64,000 nucleotides of DNA from the IMG/VR virus record IMGVR_UViG_3300042516_001671, positions 1 through 64,000 of that record. One strand, given 5' to 3'. Made by a program: the position numbers and the translations under genes. The notes under the pieces are model-generated. The model was given only the letters and a program-made list of their open reading frames with translations. It was not told where the DNA came from and ran no database searches. This document shows positions 37,561 to 47,924 of the stretch, piece after piece. This DNA is from a virus. Each line of letters begins with the position of its first letter. Positions within the stretch are counted from its first letter, which is position 1.

Positions 37561-40500
37561 TCTCTTGGATGTTGGAGGCTAGGTTGTTCTCCAACTCCGT
37601 GATGTTGGCGATGATGTCCTTCTTTCCCTCTGCATCCATGGTGGAGGCGCGGACAAAGTTCTTCATCTCCCGGTACTGCTTCATGGACTTTTCCAGATCC
37701 AGGACAAAGTCCTTCGTGGCGAGGAGACCCATGTTCTCCTGCATGAACTCTCCCCATTCCTGGGGTTTCATGTTCCTCTCCAGGAGGTTGGCCGTCCGGA
37801 CAGCCTCGTCTACAGAGTTCTTCAACTCGTAGTACGCGGTGACTTGTCCTCGCGCCAGAGGATCCACAGCAAACCGCCGGATGACGGGCATCTGTTCAAA
37901 CCGCTTTGCTGCCTTGGGGGCATCGGTATTCATGTCATAGATGGCATCGAACAGATCCATCATGTATCCACCGATGGTTCCCGTATAGCCTCTGATCATC
38001 TCGTCAATCTTGACCGGAGACAGTTGGAGTGCCGTGGGTAGATCCTTGGTTGCTCCGCCGATCAGTTCTCCAATCCGGGATGTGCCGGGCGCGATCTGGT
38101 AAGCCGGGTTTACATCTTCCAGTCCCTGAGAGACGATAGGCCGTCCGGTGAAGAACGAGTAGTTCGTCACGGATTCAATGAGAGGAAGGGCTGTCTGGGG
38201 GATCGGGTTAAACGACAAGGTGCTGGTCAACTGCCTTGTCATGGACTTCAGGAAGTCCTTCCCGGTGTCGTCCCCAAAGCTGTACTCCAGGATCCGCTCA
38301 GGGATCACCTTGAACAGGACGCCGATTTCAAAGGGGATAGGGATCTTGACATCACCCAAGATCCAGTAGTTGTCCCGCGTTTCCTGCTCTTGTCTCTTCC
38401 ACTCATCATCTTCGGAGGCAAGCATCCAGTACATCGTGGACAGGGCTGCAATGGTCATGCCCCGGATGAAGAAGCTCTTCTGGATCTCCTTGGCGTTTGC
38501 TTCCGTGCCCCTCCCAAATGCCGCCCGGTACAGAACATCAAGGCCCTGCATCCGCGCATTCAAGAACGGCACTGCTGCGGTCAGAACCCGAACCATGGGG
38601 TTGTTGCCCTTCCGGTTGAAGTTCATCACCTCCACCGCCCGGAACAGAGCTTCCGCCTCATTGCCCGTCTCAGCAAGGGTCTTCTTGTAGACCTCCATAC
38701 GAGTTGCTGCGTCAGAGGCCGTCGTTCCCTTTTCAAGGGCATCCCAAAGAGAGACAAAGGGGCGGGCCAACTGCTCTGCTGGCGTATAAACACCCGCTTC
38801 CTTGCGAAGGGCCCGGTCAAACCTTTGTGCGCTGATCTCTACCCCTTGGGAGTAGTCATAGCCACCGATCACCCCAGAGTTGAGAAGTGCCGCGTATTCG
38901 GGGTTCTGCCCTCTTAGGGCCTTGGTGAAGTTTGTCAGGGTATCCACCATGGGTGTCATCTTGACCCCGGAAGACACCCAGGCAGACATCGAGTCCCGCA
39001 TCATGTTGGCAAGCATGAAGGCAGGATCCTTTGTGACCAAGTTCCGCAGCAGGTTTGCCGGCCCGGCCAGCAGGCCGATGAACGGCAGATCCCCCAGGTT
39101 CAGACTCTTCATGGCTTCCACGAAGAGAGGATCCTTGGTGGCGTAATATGAAGTTAGTCCATTTTCCAGAACTTTAATCACATTTGGAGCAGAAGAGGCA
39201 TAGTTCAGCCTATTGGCTTGTCCAATAAGCACAGCAGTGTTTACAGCCCTCTGTGCTGCGACGTTTTTCATCCCCGCTTCAATGGAATATTGGACGTTCC
39301 GAACCACGGTCTCCAGGAATTCTCCAATCTTTAATTCTGACTCTTTAAGTTTCTTCGGTGCGCGGACCCCTGACAAGGATGCAAAGATCTGGGGCCCGAC
39401 AGTCTCCTCCCCTTCTACCTGCCGATAGAAGGGGATGTAGTCCGAATACTTGACAAACTCCTTGGCCGCTTCTTCAGAGAGAACCCCGGTGTCCTTCAGA
39501 TATTTAACCAGACCATTGTTGAACTTGATCCATTCATCATGGATGTCTTTGAACTCAGGATGATCCTTGAGGATCTGCGCGGCAGTAGCACGATCTGCCG
39601 GCGTGATGATCCCGGTTTCTCTACCCTGTCCGTACAAACGGATGCCCCTGTTTATAGCGGCCCAGGTCTGGTACTTCTGGTAGATGAACGGATCGTTGTA
39701 CTTCGCCAGCGGGGCGAAGATGGCAATCGGCCCCTTGACCGTGTTGTTGTTGTTGACGATCTTGGTGTGACCGTTTACATACACAGGGATGCCGCCAACA
39801 CCGTCATGCACCCCCATGGCCCCGGCCAGAACACCGGCACTCAGATCAGACATGAGCGCAGCGCCATGAGAACTTGCATCTGCAAGCAGAGGAGCGCCGC
39901 CCATCAGGCGGACAAGCTCTTTGTCGTACTCGCTCAGACGGTTGTACCGATCCAGGAAAGCCGCCCGGAAGGACGATGCAGACTTCGGGGCAATGGCCTC
40001 GGTAATCCGCTTGATGAAGGACTTCTCTTCCCGTGGGGTGGTGATCTGATCAACCCGGGCACGGGTGACAGGATCTGTCGTATCACGCAGGCTTGCCTTG
40101 ATGCTCGGATCTACAGGATCAAACTTTCCAACGTTGCCGATGGCAGATTTGATCTGGGTAGGATTGAAAGCAACAATCTCCGTCAGCTTTCCATCCCGGT
40201 ACTGCATGAGACCGTCATAGCCCTGAGAAAGGGCTCGGTTCATCACTTGTTTTCCGATGTAGCCCTTCTCTTCATAAGCCTTCTCCACCATGGCCTCGGC
40301 CTTGTCCTGCTTCATGCCAAGCTGGACAAGAGCCATGATCATCGGGTCTTCGTTGCCTTTGTGTTTCAACAGCAAAGGTTTTTGCAGAGACACATACAGC
40401 GGCATTACATTGGGCGACTCGCCCTCTGCGTAATACGAAGCAAAACTTGCGCTTGGGGTCGTGTAAATGCCAGCACCAAGGGCGCCTTCTTTAGATACCC

Positions 40501-43500
40501 GGGCCGTAGTGCCGTAGTCAGTATCAACACCACGGTAAACAACCAAAGGCCTTCCATCATCATCAACAACGGCACTATCCTTGAACCACCTCCAGAAGTT
40601 CTTGGTTCCTTCTTCAGTGGGGTAGATAGGCTTGTTGGTGCTGCTGGTGGTGGGACGTTCAGTACCGTCTACGTTGACAGTGTCACGCAGGCTGGGCTTG
40701 GCAATCGGGATGATCTTCTTGCCGGCCTTGATCTTCTCTTGGTCTCGGATGACAACGGTGTCTCCGTCCCTCTCCCGGTCGTAATCGACAAAGAACCCAT
40801 CGTGCCGTAGTGCGGCGTCTTCTGGCCTGCCCGTCCTGTCCTTGTTGGTCAGGCCGATGATCATGCCCTTGTTGAAGAGGTTGCCCTTCTGGCCGGGCCG
40901 AGGATCCAGGAACCGGGCGTCGTAGTTGTCGCCGTTCCAGACCTGGAACTTGTCCCCGGTCTTCTCGTCCAGCACAAAGTCGGGCATGTCCCGCTTGCTT
41001 GTAAACGCCATCGCCACGTTGAACCCATTGTTCAAACGCTTGATCATGGCGTCCCAGTTGGATCCGACACCAACCGTCTTTCCTTCAACAACCTGAGCCG
41101 CGCCGTCAGAGCTATAGGTCAGGTGGTGGTTGTCAGCAATCGGGCCCGGCGTTGCCAGCTTGGTGTAGTCATAGAACCGGACGCCAGGGAACCCCTCAAT
41201 GAACGGCTTGAGCATCTTCGGCGGGAAGTCGCTCGTCACGTTCAGACGTATAGCAGGTGTGTAAACCTGCTTCTTAACGCGACTTTTTTCTCCGTTCTCT
41301 TCCGTGATGACCTCAAAGCCCTTGTCGCTCTTGGCCCAGGATTCAAACTTCTTGATCTCGTCGTAGAGGACGATGCCGAACTCTTCCGGGTGCATCACCA
41401 GAGCTTCGGTCTTGAGATACTGAGACAGCCTGGGGCCGGCGCGGAACGGACCATCACCGCCGTAAAGCTGGTTCTGACCGCTGGTCTCACCCAGGCACAG
41501 ACCCTCACACCGGGCCGACTGCGGGCAGGTAGACAGGTTGCGCTCGTTGATCTTCTGGGCGCTGGCAAGCCCAAGCCCCAGAGACGCCACGCTGTTCTGG
41601 ATGTCTTCCGGAAGCTGGTACTCGTTCAAGCGGGTCTTCTGCAGCTTCCCGTTTTCACCAAGGAGGGTGCCGACGTTGTGCTCGTCCTTGAGCACCTGCC
41701 GGGCCTGGGCGAGCTTGGCACGCTGATCTGCCGGCGAGAGTTGCTTGTACGCAGAGATGGCAGACTCAAGGCCCTTGCCGATGTCACCAATCGTCGTGGT
41801 CTTGGCGATAGCCTCGCTGCGCGGCTTGTAGAGCGTGAACAGCTTGGTCATCTTCATCTTCTCGGCGAAGGCATTGCCCTCTGCCAGTTGGATGAAGAAG
41901 TCCTTCCGGCCATCCGAATGCTCCATGTCGAACTGGAGCATCTCCGGCGGCACCTGAACCATCACGTTGGCTTCAATCGGACCCTGATCGATGTTGCCAG
42001 CCCTGGTCCGGACAGCAGCAGGATTGGACTCGTTGGTCAGGTAGATCCGGTTGGACGTTGGGCTGGTCGCCTTGAGTCTCTTGGTCTTGGCGACTTCCCG
42101 GGCGGACAGATTGCTGGTCGGGAAGTACAGGGTGACCGTGCCATTCGCGTTGAGCGGCACGTTCAGAACAGGATGGTTCTCCTTGCCCTTGGCAAGCTCT
42201 TTCTCCCCATACGGGGCTTTGATGGAGAGCTTGGGCGTTTCAACAGGCGCCTCGATCTGCCCCGCCGAGGTGTAGGGAAGAATGCCGTTCTGCTCTTCGT
42301 ACTTCTCGGCGTCCTTCTCTTCCTGTGCAGTGTCTTTCCAAGAATCGGGCTCGATGGGGCCGGCACGAAGCTCGCCCCGCTCGGCCTTCTTGAATATCCG
42401 CTCTGCATCAAGCGCGGCACCAAATGCCTCCTTGATAGCCTGGAAGAAGTTCTGGATCTTCTTCAGCAGAGCCTGGAGCATCCCAGCAGGAGCCTTGGTG
42501 GCGCTGAAATCGGCAAAGGCATCAGCGATAGCCTCCTCCAGCATCGCCTCTTCGTCGCCGCCGTAGAACTTCATGTAGGCGTCGTACCGGGACATCTGCC
42601 CTTCTTGCAGAGGCTGTCTGTTTACATTCTTCTTCTTCAGGTACTGATCGACCCACTTCTCCTTGGCCTGCCTCTCCAAAGACTTCCACTGCGCCGGGGA
42701 GAAGAAGCCAAGCTCCTTCATGGCATGGATTGCTTCATGCCTCAGAGCAACGACAGGATCTGTCGCATCAAGTGCCAGACTGAGAACCTTGGAGGCGTAC
42801 TCCCCCTCGGCCTTCATGTCGGCAACCAACCGGAGACCCACATCCTTCAGGCCATACCGGGTCAGGATCCTCTGAAGAGCCTTGCCAAGTGCATCAATCT
42901 TGGCCTCAACATCCTTGGGAAGTTCCTTGGGCTCAGCTTCCCGGACAGAGGGCTTCTCTTCCGGCTTCTCTGCAGGCTCCATCTCCTTGCGGATCTCTTG
43001 CACAAGCTCAGGAGAGCTTGACCAGTTATCCCAGGACGCTTTCTGCTGACGGAGTTCCTTCTCCCGCTTCTTGAGTGCCTCGGGATCCTTGATGTCGATC
43101 CCTTCCTTCTTGGCGATCTCCGGGCGCCTGCTGGCGCCAGAGATGGCAGCAAGCCTCTGCGCAATCTGGTTCTGCTTGAGAGTGGCGATCTTCGCCATCT
43201 CCTCAGCTTCCTTCATGGCGGAGTCATCAAACCCAAAGAGGTCACCACCCTCTAGCGCAGGACGGCCCTTGGAGATCTCCTGTACCGCCTTGATGATGTT
43301 TACAGCAGCAAGAGGGCTCTTCCCCTCCTGGATGGCCTTTATGCCGACTGCTTGGAGTCGGGAGTCTCCGGGGGCGGCGTTGGCGATTGCGGCTGCGCCT
43401 GCGTCAGGGATGACATCGGCACGATGCGCCGCAACAAGCTCGGGACTTCCTTTGGTTGCGATGGCGAAGCCTTGCTTTCCCGGAGCCCGCGCCAGAAGAC

Positions 43501-45430
43501 CTCTTGCGTCGGCATCTGCTTCTGGGATTCCTGCATTTTCAAAGTAGGCGACATAGTCCTTGACCTTCCCCTGTTGGTCCCGAATGTTCAACTCGGCATC
43601 CAGCATCGCTGCCTGTTTGGCATCGAAACCAGTAGCCTCTTCATGGATCTGGGCAGGGATGGTTTGTTCTCCACTGCGCTGGGCAAGATCCAACCTATGC
43701 CGCCCGGAGATCACCTCCATGCGGCCATCGTTTCGCTTCCAGACCTGGATGGGCGCGACACCGCGCCGGTCAAACGTGCCGCCCAGGGCCTCAACAACAC
43801 CCTTGGCATCAGCATCCGACTTGAACTGAGGAACGTCTTTCGACAGCATCAACTCAGCAAGGGGCAACTCAATGACGGGATAGCCAGCGACCGCGTGCTG
43901 CTCTGACGCTTGCTCGGCCTTCGCCTCATCCGCCGCGGCTTGCTCTTCTTCTTTGGTCTCAGCCTGGGCCGGCTTGGTCTCGGTGGGCTTGGCCTGCTCA
44001 GGGATCTCGGTGGCTGGCTTCTCTGCCGTTTCAACGGGAGTGAGCGGCAGCGTTGTCGGCGCAGCGCCTTCTGCAGGCTGTGTAGCCGTTTGTGTAACGA
44101 GATCGGGCGGGACAGTCTTCTCTCGGGGAACCCGCTGCGCCAGGATGGATTGAAGCGTGGATGCCCGCTGCTCCGGCGGCAGGTTCATGGCATACGCCCT
44201 CACCTGATCCAGAGTGCCGACTGATCCATCGGGAAGGCGGAAGACATCCTCTCCCTCCGGGGCCGTTGAAACAACAGGCTCAGTGGGGGCGGCGGGCGGC
44301 GTCACCGGGGCAAGAGGCTGTTCTGCACGCCGAGCGGCGTCGATCTCCCGGCTCATCCTACGGGCGAAAGCAGAGTCGGACTCACCCTCTTGTTGACCCG
44401 GCAAACGCTCCACACCAGTGCGAGGAACAGCAAGTCCACCACCCAGGATGGCCCCGGCAGCACCTTCCATTGCGCCAGCACCAAAGACATTCCTGAACAG
44501 AGGAACATCAAAGCCTTCACTCCTCAAGGCTATGTTCTGGGCAAGTTGAGACTGTCCAGCTTGTGCGAACTCAGGAGCGCCTTCTTGAAGAGCGCCAAGA
44601 CCGACGCGGGACAGCAGGCCCCTCTCGGCATCTCGAAGAGCTTGCTGCTCTGCAACATCCTTGACAGCACCTCTGCTCAGCATGGACGTCAGAGGACGTT
44701 CAATGCCCATACCGCCAGCAATTGCCCCCAACCCACCGGCAGCAACCATGGACGGAAGATTGGAACTTGCATAGGACTGAGCCTCTAGAGCCTTGGCCCG
44801 AGCGATCTCATCGGAGGCGCCCTTCTCCTTGTAAGCCTGCTCGACAGCCTCGTAGATGGAGCCCTTGACCTCACCAACCCCCATGGCCGCGCCGACAGCA
44901 GGCATGGCAACAGCACCGGCACGGGCCACACCAAGAGCAGCCCCAACAGGGCCAGAAGCAAGACCAGCAATGATTACCGGCGCGGTAGACCCAAGAGCCT
45001 GGGCCAGCGTATCTACAGGGGCGGTGGCTAGAGCCCGAAGACCAGCACCAACCTGAGCAAGGACACCCTTGTCTTCTGCCTCCTTGAGGATCTCTGCAAC
45101 CCTTCTCTGGTCATTCTTTGCCTGAGAAGACAGAAGATCTGCCAGCCAAGTATCGGCAGACTTGAGTGCCTCTGATGCCGAAGATCCCGCCCCGAAGAGG
45201 TCGGCCAGCATCCTGATGCCACCAACACCGCCCCGGACAACCTGAAGGGGAACATCGAGGATCTGCCGAAGAACGCCGCTCTGTTCTGGCTGAGGGGCCG
45301 GAGGAGCAGTGATGGCCTGTCGTCCAACTTGAGATTGGACATATTGAATGATCTGGTCTTGTGTTGCTCCCTCCGGGGCAGTAACACGATACCGATTGCC
45401 ATCAGGAGCAGTGACTTCGTAAGTCGGCAT
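37535..45430 (-). CDS. Giant polyvalent virion protein, 2631 aa
   Basis: Regions in order: YEVTAPDG-type N-terminal motif (1-36); Gly/Ala-rich hydrophobic segments (about 140-340) that may enter membranes; ParB-like region with SGRHRLDLA (about 515-600); metallopeptidase-like HEAIH (898-902); Gp88-like region with Cys 1302, 1308, 1312 (TCPQSARCEGLC); an ADP-ribosyltransferase-like region with VVYRG (Y1632, R1633), GIYTT and a distal Glu (TEIVAFNPTQIKSA); and a long C-terminal region (about 2100-2450) resembling the LPD38 class. SLRDT words mark the joints. This is the design of polyvalent proteins injected with phage DNA to act against host defences. Domain names are from memory. Confidence 0.85.
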   Translation of the reverse strand: MPTYEVTAPDGNRYRVTAPEGATQDQIIQYVQSQVGRQAITAPPAPQPEQSGVLRQILDVPLQVVRGGVGGIRMLADLFGAGSSASEALKSADTWLADLLSSQAKNDQRRVAEILKEAEDKGVLAQVGAGLRALATAPVDTLAQALGSTAPVIIAGLASGPVGAALGVARAGAVAMPAVGAAMGVGEVKGSIYEAVEQAYKEKGASDEIARAKALEAQSYASSNLPSMVAAGGLGAIAGGMGIERPLTSMLSRGAVKDVAEQQALRDAERGLLSRVGLGALQEGAPEFAQAGQSQLAQNIALRSEGFDVPLFRNVFGAGAMEGAAGAILGGGLAVPRTGVERLPGQQEGESDSAFARRMSREIDAARRAEQPLAPVTPPAAPTEPVVSTAPEGEDVFRLPDGSVGTLDQVRAYAMNLPPEQRASTLQSILAQRVPREKTVPPDLVTQTATQPAEGAAPTTLPLTPVETAEKPATEIPEQAKPTETKPAQAETKEEEQAAADEAKAEQASEQHAVAGYPVIELPLAELMLSKDVPQFKSDADAKGVVEALGGTFDRRGVAPIQVWKRNDGRMEVISGRHRLDLAQRSGEQTIPAQIHEEATGFDAKQAAMLDAELNIRDQQGKVKDYVAYFENAGIPEADADARGLLARAPGKQGFAIATKGSPELVAAHRADVIPDAGAAAIANAAPGDSRLQAVGIKAIQEGKSPLAAVNIIKAVQEISKGRPALEGGDLFGFDDSAMKEAEEMAKIATLKQNQIAQRLAAISGASRRPEIAKKEGIDIKDPEALKKREKELRQQKASWDNWSSSPELVQEIRKEMEPAEKPEEKPSVREAEPKELPKDVEAKIDALGKALQRILTRYGLKDVGLRLVADMKAEGEYASKVLSLALDATDPVVALRHEAIHAMKELGFFSPAQWKSLERQAKEKWVDQYLKKKNVNRQPLQEGQMSRYDAYMKFYGGDEEAMLEEAIADAFADFSATKAPAGMLQALLKKIQNFFQAIKEAFGAALDAERIFKKAERGELRAGPIEPDSWKDTAQEEKDAEKYEEQNGILPYTSAGQIEAPVETPKLSIKAPYGEKELAKGKENHPVLNVPLNANGTVTLYFPTSNLSAREVAKTKRLKATSPTSNRIYLTNESNPAAVRTRAGNIDQGPIEANVMVQVPPEMLQFDMEHSDGRKDFFIQLAEGNAFAEKMKMTKLFTLYKPRSEAIAKTTTIGDIGKGLESAISAYKQLSPADQRAKLAQARQVLKDEHNVGTLLGENGKLQKTRLNEYQLPEDIQNSVASLGLGLASAQKINERNLSTCPQSARCEGLCLGETSGQNQLYGGDGPFRAGPRLSQYLKTEALVMHPEEFGIVLYDEIKKFESWAKSDKGFEVITEENGEKSRVKKQVYTPAIRLNVTSDFPPKMLKPFIEGFPGVRFYDYTKLATPGPIADNHHLTYSSDGAAQVVEGKTVGVGSNWDAMIKRLNNGFNVAMAFTSKRDMPDFVLDEKTGDKFQVWNGDNYDARFLDPRPGQKGNLFNKGMIIGLTNKDRTGRPEDAALRHDGFFVDYDRERDGDTVVIRDQEKIKAGKKIIPIAKPSLRDTVNVDGTERPTTSSTNKPIYPTEEGTKNFWRWFKDSAVVDDDGRPLVVYRGVDTDYGTTARVSKEGALGAGIYTTPSASFASYYAEGESPNVMPLYVSLQKPLLLKHKGNEDPMIMALVQLGMKQDKAEAMVEKAYEEKGYIGKQVMNRALSQGYDGLMQYRDGKLTEIVAFNPTQIKSAIGNVGKFDPVDPSIKASLRDTTDPVTRARVDQITTPREEKSFIKRITEAIAPKSASSFRAAFLDRYNRLSEYDKELVRLMGGAPLLADASSHGAALMSDLSAGVLAGAMGVHDGVGGIPVYVNGHTKIVNNNNTVKGPIAIFAPLAKYNDPFIYQKYQTWAAINRGIRLYGQGRETGIITPADRATAAQILKDHPEFKDIHDEWIKFNNGLVKYLKDTGVLSEEAAKEFVKYSDYIPFYRQVEGEETVGPQIFASLSGVRAPKKLKESELKIGEFLETVVRNVQYSIEAGMKNVAAQRAVNTAVLIGQANRLNYASSAPNVIKVLENGLTSYYATKDPLFVEAMKSLNLGDLPFIGLLAGPANLLRNLVTKDPAFMLANMMRDSMSAWVSSGVKMTPMVDTLTNFTKALRGQNPEYAALLNSGVIGGYDYSQGVEISAQRFDRALRKEAGVYTPAEQLARPFVSLWDALEKGTTASDAATRMEVYKKTLAETGNEAEALFRAVEVMNFNRKGNNPMVRVLTAAVPFLNARMQGLDVLYRAAFGRGTEANAKEIQKSFFIRGMTIAALSTMYWMLASEDDEWKRQEQETRDNYWILGDVKIPIPFEIGVLFKVIPERILEYSFGDDTGKDFLKSMTRQLTSTLSFNPIPQTALPLIESVTNYSFFTGRPIVSQGLEDVNPAYQIAPGTSRIGELIGGATKDLPTALQLSPVKIDEMIRGYTGTIGGYMMDLFDAIYDMNTDAPKAAKRFEQMPVIRRFAVDPLARGQVTAYYELKNSVDEAVRTANLLERNMKPQEWGEFMQENMGLLATKDFVLDLEKSMKQYREMKNFVRASTMDAEGKKDIIANITELENNLASNIQEIKKMIDAQ
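37537..37555 (+). repeat. 19-bp direct repeat, right copy
   Basis: ATTGCGCGTCTATCATCTT. It encodes the C-terminus of the methyltransferase on the plus strand and the last residues (KMIDAQ) of the polyvalent protein on the minus strand. Confidence 0.95.
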
Positions 45431-45432
45431 GG

Positions 45433-47079
45433 TTATTCCTGGCCGGGCGTTTTAACTTTTTCAATACTCCATCCTGCGGTGTTTACAGAGGATGGCATGG
45501 GAACACCTGCCTCTTGGCTCATTCTGGAAATGGCAGCATCAAGATTGCGGATTTCCTGGCTGTTTTTGAAAGACGTTTCAAAATCTTGTTGCATTTTTTC
45601 CCAAGCATCAGTCTTTTCTTTTGGTGCGTTGGGTGCGGAAGCGGCCATTTGAGCCAGTTTGACTGGAGTGCTGTTTAACCAATCCGCCCTTGCTTTTTGA
45701 TACGTTTTGTTCCGGTTGTCCAGTGCTACGGTCAACCTCTGCAGACCGATCATTTCTCGCCCTTGTGCCGCGGAATCTCTTGAGGCCCTTGCCGCCGATT
45801 CCCGAGCTTTAACATCTTGAAGCCTAGTATCGATCTCGGCTTGCGTCTGCCGCATTCTGACGTTGTTATCGGCAATCTTCTGATCCGTCTCCCGCTTCAG
45901 ATCTGCGTCACGGTTTTGGATGGCATACTTCCTCTGTTCTTCCAAAAACTCAGACTCTTGATACTGAGAATTGAGAAGACGAACCTTCTCGTTGAGAACA
46001 GAGATGCCCTCTTCTGCCTTCTCGGCCCTAGCTCTCCTGCCAGCAAGAATAGAGGATAGGCCCCCGGCCAGGGAGCCCATCGTCTTGCCGCGCTGAGGAT
46101 TGATGCTTGCCGCAAGTGAAAGCAGGGCTTCAGGATCATCAATCAACGGACGCCGGGCAGCATCAATCCTTCCTTGAAGTTGCCTGATTCCTTCTGAACG
46201 AATCTTCTCCGCGTCCTGTTGAGACCGTTGAAGCCTTCCCGCTGAGAGTTGTTCCATGCGCTGCCGCGCAGCCAACACCTCTGGAGAGATGGCCGCCCCC
46301 TCTTGGACGATTCGATTTCGTTCTTCTTCCGCTCTTTCAAGTCTTTGAGAGTAGGGCGAAAGACCTGTTGGAGCCTCTGCCGCAGGCGAAGTTGCGGCGG
46401 GCGGAGTAAAGATCGAGGTAAGCGGCGTCACGCCGGTCGCAGAGCGTGCGGCGGGCGGAGATGACGAAGCGGCGGTGCGGGCAGGTGTTTGAGCAGCAGA
46501 CCGCCCTTGCGCCAACCATGGATGCTGCTGCAGCATCCGTTGCACTGCAGGCTCAGACCCGGATGCTTGAACAAATTCAAATTGCTGGCGAATCCTTTGG
46601 CGCCGAGCCTCTTCAACTCGCGCAGCATCTTCTTGGTCAGTGACACGTGAGCCGCCAAAGCTAGGATCAAGCTGAGCAACGATGTCCCCGTCAAGATCGC
46701 CAACCTCCCCGCCAGGGGCATAAGACTTCATCTCCCCACCAGAAGCAGCCATGACAGCCATGACCTGATCTGCCACTGGAGGCGTTTGTTGCGCCGCAGC
46801 ATTCTGGGCTTGAGCTTGTTGGCCCATGGCTCCTTGTTGTAGAGCCTTGGCCTTCATCGCATCGGCATAAGCAGAAGCAACAGCCCACTTGGGCCGCATG
46901 TCATTTGGGTCGTTGTAGATCCTGATCAGGTCTTCTGCTGGGATCTGTTTCAACGCCCTGGTGTATGCAACAGGGTTTCGCCCTTGTTGTGCAGGAAGGG
47001 CTGTAAACGCCCCTGCTTGGCCGGGCATGGCAGGTTTGTTTCCGCCTTGGATAAGGGATTGAAGACCTGCCATGATCAT
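45433..47079 (-). CDS. Internal virion-type protein with coiled coils, 548 aa
   Basis: Residues 1-110 mix Ala/Gln-rich helices and end in an A-x-GG motif (MKSYAPGGEVGDLDGDIVAQ). A Pro/Ala/Ser linker (about 190-230) is followed by a long charged coiled coil (240-490). No enzyme motif. Lying between the polyvalent protein and another ejection-type protein, it is likely an ejected or internal core protein. ATGA overlap with the upstream gene. Confidence 0.75.
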   Translation of the reverse strand: MIMAGLQSLIQGGNKPAMPGQAGAFTALPAQQGRNPVAYTRALKQIPAEDLIRIYNDPNDMRPKWAVASAYADAMKAKALQQGAMGQQAQAQNAAAQQTPPVADQVMAVMAASGGEMKSYAPGGEVGDLDGDIVAQLDPSFGGSRVTDQEDAARVEEARRQRIRQQFEFVQASGSEPAVQRMLQQHPWLAQGRSAAQTPARTAASSSPPAARSATGVTPLTSIFTPPAATSPAAEAPTGLSPYSQRLERAEEERNRIVQEGAAISPEVLAARQRMEQLSAGRLQRSQQDAEKIRSEGIRQLQGRIDAARRPLIDDPEALLSLAASINPQRGKTMGSLAGGLSSILAGRRARAEKAEEGISVLNEKVRLLNSQYQESEFLEEQRKYAIQNRDADLKRETDQKIADNNVRMRQTQAEIDTRLQDVKARESAARASRDSAAQGREMIGLQRLTVALDNRNKTYQKARADWLNSTPVKLAQMAASAPNAPKEKTDAWEKMQQDFETSFKNSQEIRNLDAAISRMSQEAGVPMPSSVNTAGWSIEKVKTPGQE

Positions 47080-47924
47080 CCCGTCGTGGTGTTGGACTGG
47101 TTCCCGAACAGCATCTGATACAGAGCCAGCCCGCCGATGCCGCCTTGGGTCAGCGCCCCCAGCAAGGAGTCGCCTTCACTGTACTTCGGAGCTTCAAGCG
47201 GGAGGCCCTGCAAGAGGCTCTGCATGTACGTCGCCTGCTGGTAGGGATACTTCAGAGACTCCTGGAACTGCTGGTAGCCAAAGTCCAACGGCTGTTGAGC
47301 GATGGCCCGCTCTTTCTCGCCCGCAGCCATTTGCTGCTGGAGTGCATCCAGCCCGAACTTGGCGCCGTACTGCTGCGCCTGCTCGCCGTACTGTTGGGAT
47401 TTCAGCCCAAGCTCAGACTCGGCAAGACGTTGTTTCTGGGCCTGATCAAACGCAGCCTGCAATCCCTTGATGTTGATGTCCGAGATCTGTTGACCCAGGT
47501 TGCGCTGCCGCTCCGCCTCCATGATCGCCTGTCGGCTACCGCCGTAGGCGCCCGCTTGAGCAAGCCGCGCCTGCTCCGATTGGCGGCTGATGTCAGCCTG
47601 CCTGCGGGCTTCCCGTGCAGCGATGTCAGTGACATTACTCGTATACGGGTTCATGTAGTCTTGAACAGAACCCAGAGCGCCAAGACCCGTGTTGAACTGC
47701 GTTGGGTTGTACGTGCCCAGGTTCTGAAATCCTGTAAACGCGTTCTTTAGCGCATCAGGCGTTGCAGCAAACCGATCACCTGTAAACGGCTGGTAGGCTT
47801 GATTGGCCGCGCCCCATCCTTTGGACAACATGTCCTGAACATAGGGTCCGAAGCTGGCAGAGAGCGTGGACTGACCCGGGGTGATCGCCGGGCTGGTCGT
47901 GCCGGTAGTTGTGGTGACATCCAT
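47076..47924 (-). CDS. Internal virion / DNA-ejection protein, 282 aa
   Basis: Contains YMNPYTSNVTDIAAREARRQ then LAQAGAYGGSRQAIMEAERQ, RNLGQQISDINIKGLQAAFD and a Gln-rich helix. I recall this pattern as a podoviral internal-virion family. Start ATG 47924 with AGGAG six bases upstream. Its C-terminus has a short hydrophobic Gly/Leu segment (LGALTQGGIGGLALYQMLFG) that may insert in membranes during ejection. Confidence 0.75.
   Translation of the reverse strand: MDVTTTTGTTSPAITPGQSTLSASFGPYVQDMLSKGWGAANQAYQPFTGDRFAATPDALKNAFTGFQNLGTYNPTQFNTGLGALGSVQDYMNPYTSNVTDIAAREARRQADISRQSEQARLAQAGAYGGSRQAIMEAERQRNLGQQISDINIKGLQAAFDQAQKQRLAESELGLKSQQYGEQAQQYGAKFGLDALQQQMAAGEKERAIAQQPLDFGYQQFQESLKYPYQQATYMQSLLQGLPLEAPKYSEGDSLLGALTQGGIGGLALYQMLFGNQSNTTTG

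Noticed and set aside
41123-43021. Long open frame on the plus strand (632 codons)
   Set aside because: Antisense shadow of the polyvalent gene, whose sequence shows clear domains; the shadow has no recognisable motif.
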